Positions 5,813-6,837 of a stretch of DNA of 6,837 nt are shown here, in pieces. The DNA lies in the NCBI GenBank assembly GCA_003231035.1, contig QIHU01000590.1:1-6837 (forward strand). The letters run 5' to 3'. Each line of letters opens with the position of its first letter. Position 1 is the first letter of the stretch. The position numbers were made by a program, and so were the translations under genes. The notes beneath the pieces were generated by a model, which was not told where the DNA came from, did no database searches, and was given only the letters and a program-made list of their open reading frames with translations. The stretch is from Acidobacteriota bacterium. Lineage in GTDB: Bacteria; Acidobacteriota; Thermoanaerobaculia; Multivoradales; SZUA-115.

Positions 5813-6225
5813 GGTGTTCTCCTTACCTGGAGTGTGACCCGCGTCCGCTACCGCGGGCGCGAGCTTTGTCTTGCGGCGCTCCGACACAACGCGAAGCTAC
5901 CGGCGACGTAGCGCCGATCCACGGAGGGGCTCGTAGCCATCGGCGCCATGCCCTCGGAGCTGCTCTTCCTGACCTCCTCTGCGTGACTCACAGACGAAGA
6001 AGCGGAGATGGGGCCCCAAAAAGAGGGCATTTTTCATCCTAATGTTAAAAACTTTCTCGAATTTCTCCTCTTAATCTTCGATATGTCGGCACTTGTCCTT
6101 ACTATCATATGTAGATTCATCGGTCAAGCAAGAGACCATCGTGATGCCACCGAGAGGGAAGGATCCAAGTCCCTCCAACAGCACGAGTTGTGACCCACTG
6201 CGCGAGTGTCTAAAATCCGCGCCCA

Positions 6226-6281
6226 GCTTGACTCCTCACCCAACTCGAAAGCAGTTTGACTCCTCACCCATTTCGGGAGCA
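6226..6281. repeat. Two tandem 28-base direct repeats, possible IS end remnant
   Basis: Units 6226-6253 and 6254-6281 share 23 of 28 bases, including the identical 15-base core TTGACTCCTCACCCA at 6228-6242 and 6256-6270. A TGT...AAAA stretch starts just upstream at 6207. Multiple short direct repeats inside a TG-starting end are typical of IS21-family termini, and I infer a solo end or remnant. No transposase gene is in the window. It could instead be an operator for the adjacent toxin-antitoxin pair. Confidence 0.6.
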
Positions 6282-6320
6282 GAGCAAGCCGGAACGTTGC
6301 CTCCAGTGGAGTCATTCAGC

Positions 6321-6349
6321 TTGAGAAGCCCAACTCAATCAGCTATTCT
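6321..6349 (+). promoter_or_regulatory. Sigma70-like promoter for the antitoxin-toxin pair
   Basis: TTGAGA (6321-6326, five of six consensus) is followed after exactly 17 bases by TATTCT (6344-6349, four of six). The antitoxin ATG begins 7 bases after the -10 hexamer, which is where transcription would be expected to start, and no Shine-Dalgarno site lies between them. The transcript may therefore be leaderless. Confidence 0.5.
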
Positions 6350-6355
6350 AGCTAA

Positions 6356-6624
6356 ATGAAGACAGCCACTCTGACCGAAACGAAGAACCAGCTCAGTGCC
6401 CTCATCGACCAGGTGCGGCACGGGGAATCGCCCGTTTGGCCTCGGTATTCGCTGACCATGCCCTCAACCCAGAGGGCCGTGTCGCCCGCTTGGAACGCCA
6501 AGGTCTGCTCCGCCGGGCGACGAGTGCGAAGAGTGAGGATCTCTTCCGCCAGCCGCGACCGAAGCCACGCGGCGGCGCCGGTGCTCTGGCGATACTGCTC
6601 GAGGAGAGAAGGAGCGGCCGCTGA
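6356..6624 (+). pseudogene. Phd/YefM-like type II antitoxin, frameshifted by an internal deletion
   Basis: The N-terminus MKTATLTETKNQLS...DQVRHGES, in the frame of ATG 6356, is typical of Phd/YefM-type antitoxins that bind DNA and neutralise a VapC partner. After Ser (TCG 6428-6430) that frame turns into non-antitoxin sequence that stays open to the end of the window. The expected C-terminal half continues in another frame from about 6427: IARLASVF, then RVARLERQGLLRRA, and finally ALAILLEERRSGR with TGA at 6622-6624. Family members normally have roughly nine more residues (a VLILDRGRP-like strand) between GES and the VARL/IARL segment. The missing segment plus frame change at ATCG (6427-6430) points to a deletion between short repeats rather than a single-base sequencing slip. 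Toxin-binding residues in the C-terminal half would not be made from the normal start. An internal TTG at 6436 could in principle yield the C-terminal piece alone. Confidence 0.7.
6609..6614 (+). promoter_or_regulatory. Shine-Dalgarno site for the CTG start of the PIN toxin
   Basis: AAGGAG lies inside the end of the antitoxin frame, 6 bases before CTG 6621. Its spacing is ideal for that codon, and no ATG, GTG or TTG lies nearby in the toxin frame. It therefore decides the start despite the rare codon. Confidence 0.6.
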
Positions 6625-6837
6625 GATTCTGGGACGCCTCCGCCGTCGTTCCCTTACTGGTCGCAGAAGAGACCAGCGACGCCCTAGAGACCTTGTTTCG
6701 CGACGGGCGCGGCGTCGCGGTGTGGTGGGCTACGGAGGTGGAGTGTGCTTCAGCAGTGGCGCGGCTCGAGCGCATGGGCCATCTCACTGCGAGCGAGACA
6801 ACACAGTCGCTGCAACTGCTGGAAGCGCTCTCGGCGC
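6621..6837 (+). CDS. PIN-domain toxin (VapC-like), 3' truncated by window end
   Basis: The frame is open for 72 codons and runs off the window. It starts [M]RFWDASAVVPLLVAEE, the first strand of a PIN domain with the first acidic residue at D5 and the conserved small-residue DAS/PLL pattern. It continues through VAVWWATEVECASAVARLE, where E41 fits the second conserved acidic residue of the Mg2+ site. VapC-type PIN proteins are ribonucleases, commonly cutting tRNA or rRNA, and are held inactive by an antitoxin encoded directly upstream. The start overlaps the antitoxin stop by three bases within CTGA, the usual coupled arrangement, but the codon is CTG instead of ATG, GTG or TTG. The C-terminal acidic residues lie outside the window, so catalytic completeness cannot be judged. 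What is visible is undamaged even though the antitoxin is broken. Confidence 0.8.
   Translation, partial: MRFWDASAVVPLLVAEETSDALETLFRDGRGVAVWWATEVECASAVARLERMGHLTASETTQSLQLLEALSA

Larger units (their letters stand above)
5813..6355. other. Long intergenic region with AT-rich island and repeats
   Basis: No convincing gene lies in these 543 bases. The part nearest the minus-strand gene is GC-rich and contains a 6-bp stem (CCCGCG 5838-5843, CGCGGG 5852-5857) in that gene's likely leader. From about 6018 to 6120 the composition turns sharply A/T-rich with pyrimidine runs. A two-copy direct repeat follows (6226-6281), then a promoter for the toxin-antitoxin pair (6321-6349). No clear promoter for the minus-strand gene was found. 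Confidence 0.5.

Noticed and set aside
6008..6193. Small plus-strand gene in the AT-rich island
   Set aside because: The short hydrophobic stretch comes from A/T-rich composition. No ribosome site precedes it, and a 46-codon minus-strand frame from 6037 is equally unconvincing.
6226..6281. CRISPR array
   Set aside because: There are only two directly abutting units with no spacer between them and no cas genes, so a tandem repeat or IS end fits better.
6093..6359. 88-residue plus-strand frame ending at the antitoxin start
   Set aside because: It runs through the 28-base direct repeats and the promoter, has no ribosome site, and its composition is not protein-like.
6356..6837. Single long protein continuing in the antitoxin ATG frame to the window end
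   Set aside because: After residue 25 the sequence is Arg-rich shadow, while antitoxin and PIN-toxin homology continues in the two other frames.

Overview
The window is GC-rich bacterial DNA with well-formed Shine-Dalgarno sites and frequent non-ATG starts (two TTG, one apparent CTG). The mixture of large FG-GAP/collagen-like secreted proteins, a Cys-rich exported protein and an RFWDAS-type PIN toxin resembles environmental Acidobacteriota (Thermoanaerobaculia-like) or similar lineages. That placement is an inference from gene style; no marker gene is present.

Layout: (1) 1-285 is the 3' end of an ankyrin-repeat gene. (2) 511-4545 is a compact same-strand cluster of three genes (gaps of 40 and 62 bases) encoding secreted proteins built on one scaffold. 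In order the scaffold has a signal peptide, a Cys-pair/LYPLSQDLN segment, a GIGTT...LTVxG...FPD stalk motif, a very short collagen-like Gly-X-Y tract, a beta-rich linker, and a C-terminal six-cysteine domain whose cysteine spacing is identical in all three. The third gene has the same scaffold with a complete seven-repeat FG-GAP (integrin-alpha-like) beta-propeller placed between two scaffold segments. (3) 4546-4945 is non-coding between convergent genes. (4) 4946-5812, minus strand, is an exported protein with 16 cysteines outside its signal peptide and no family I recognise. (5) 5813-6355 is non-coding and holds an AT-rich island, a two-copy 28-base direct repeat that may be an IS21-type end remnant, and a sigma70-like promoter. 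(6) 6356-end is a type II toxin-antitoxin pair. The Phd/YefM-like antitoxin reading frame is broken by an apparent internal deletion, while the PIN-domain (VapC-like) toxin is open and apparently starts at CTG.

How the genes may work together: the three-gene cluster is the most interesting part. I infer a set of exported, probably trimeric stalk proteins sharing one disulfide-stabilised C-terminal cap. One member carries a large Ca2+-binding propeller and the two smaller members could be co-assembling or alternative subunits. The minus-strand Cys-rich protein may or may not be related; only its proximity and shared export and disulfide character suggest it. The damaged antitoxin next to an open toxin frame is a separate curiosity in what looks like a recombined accessory edge.
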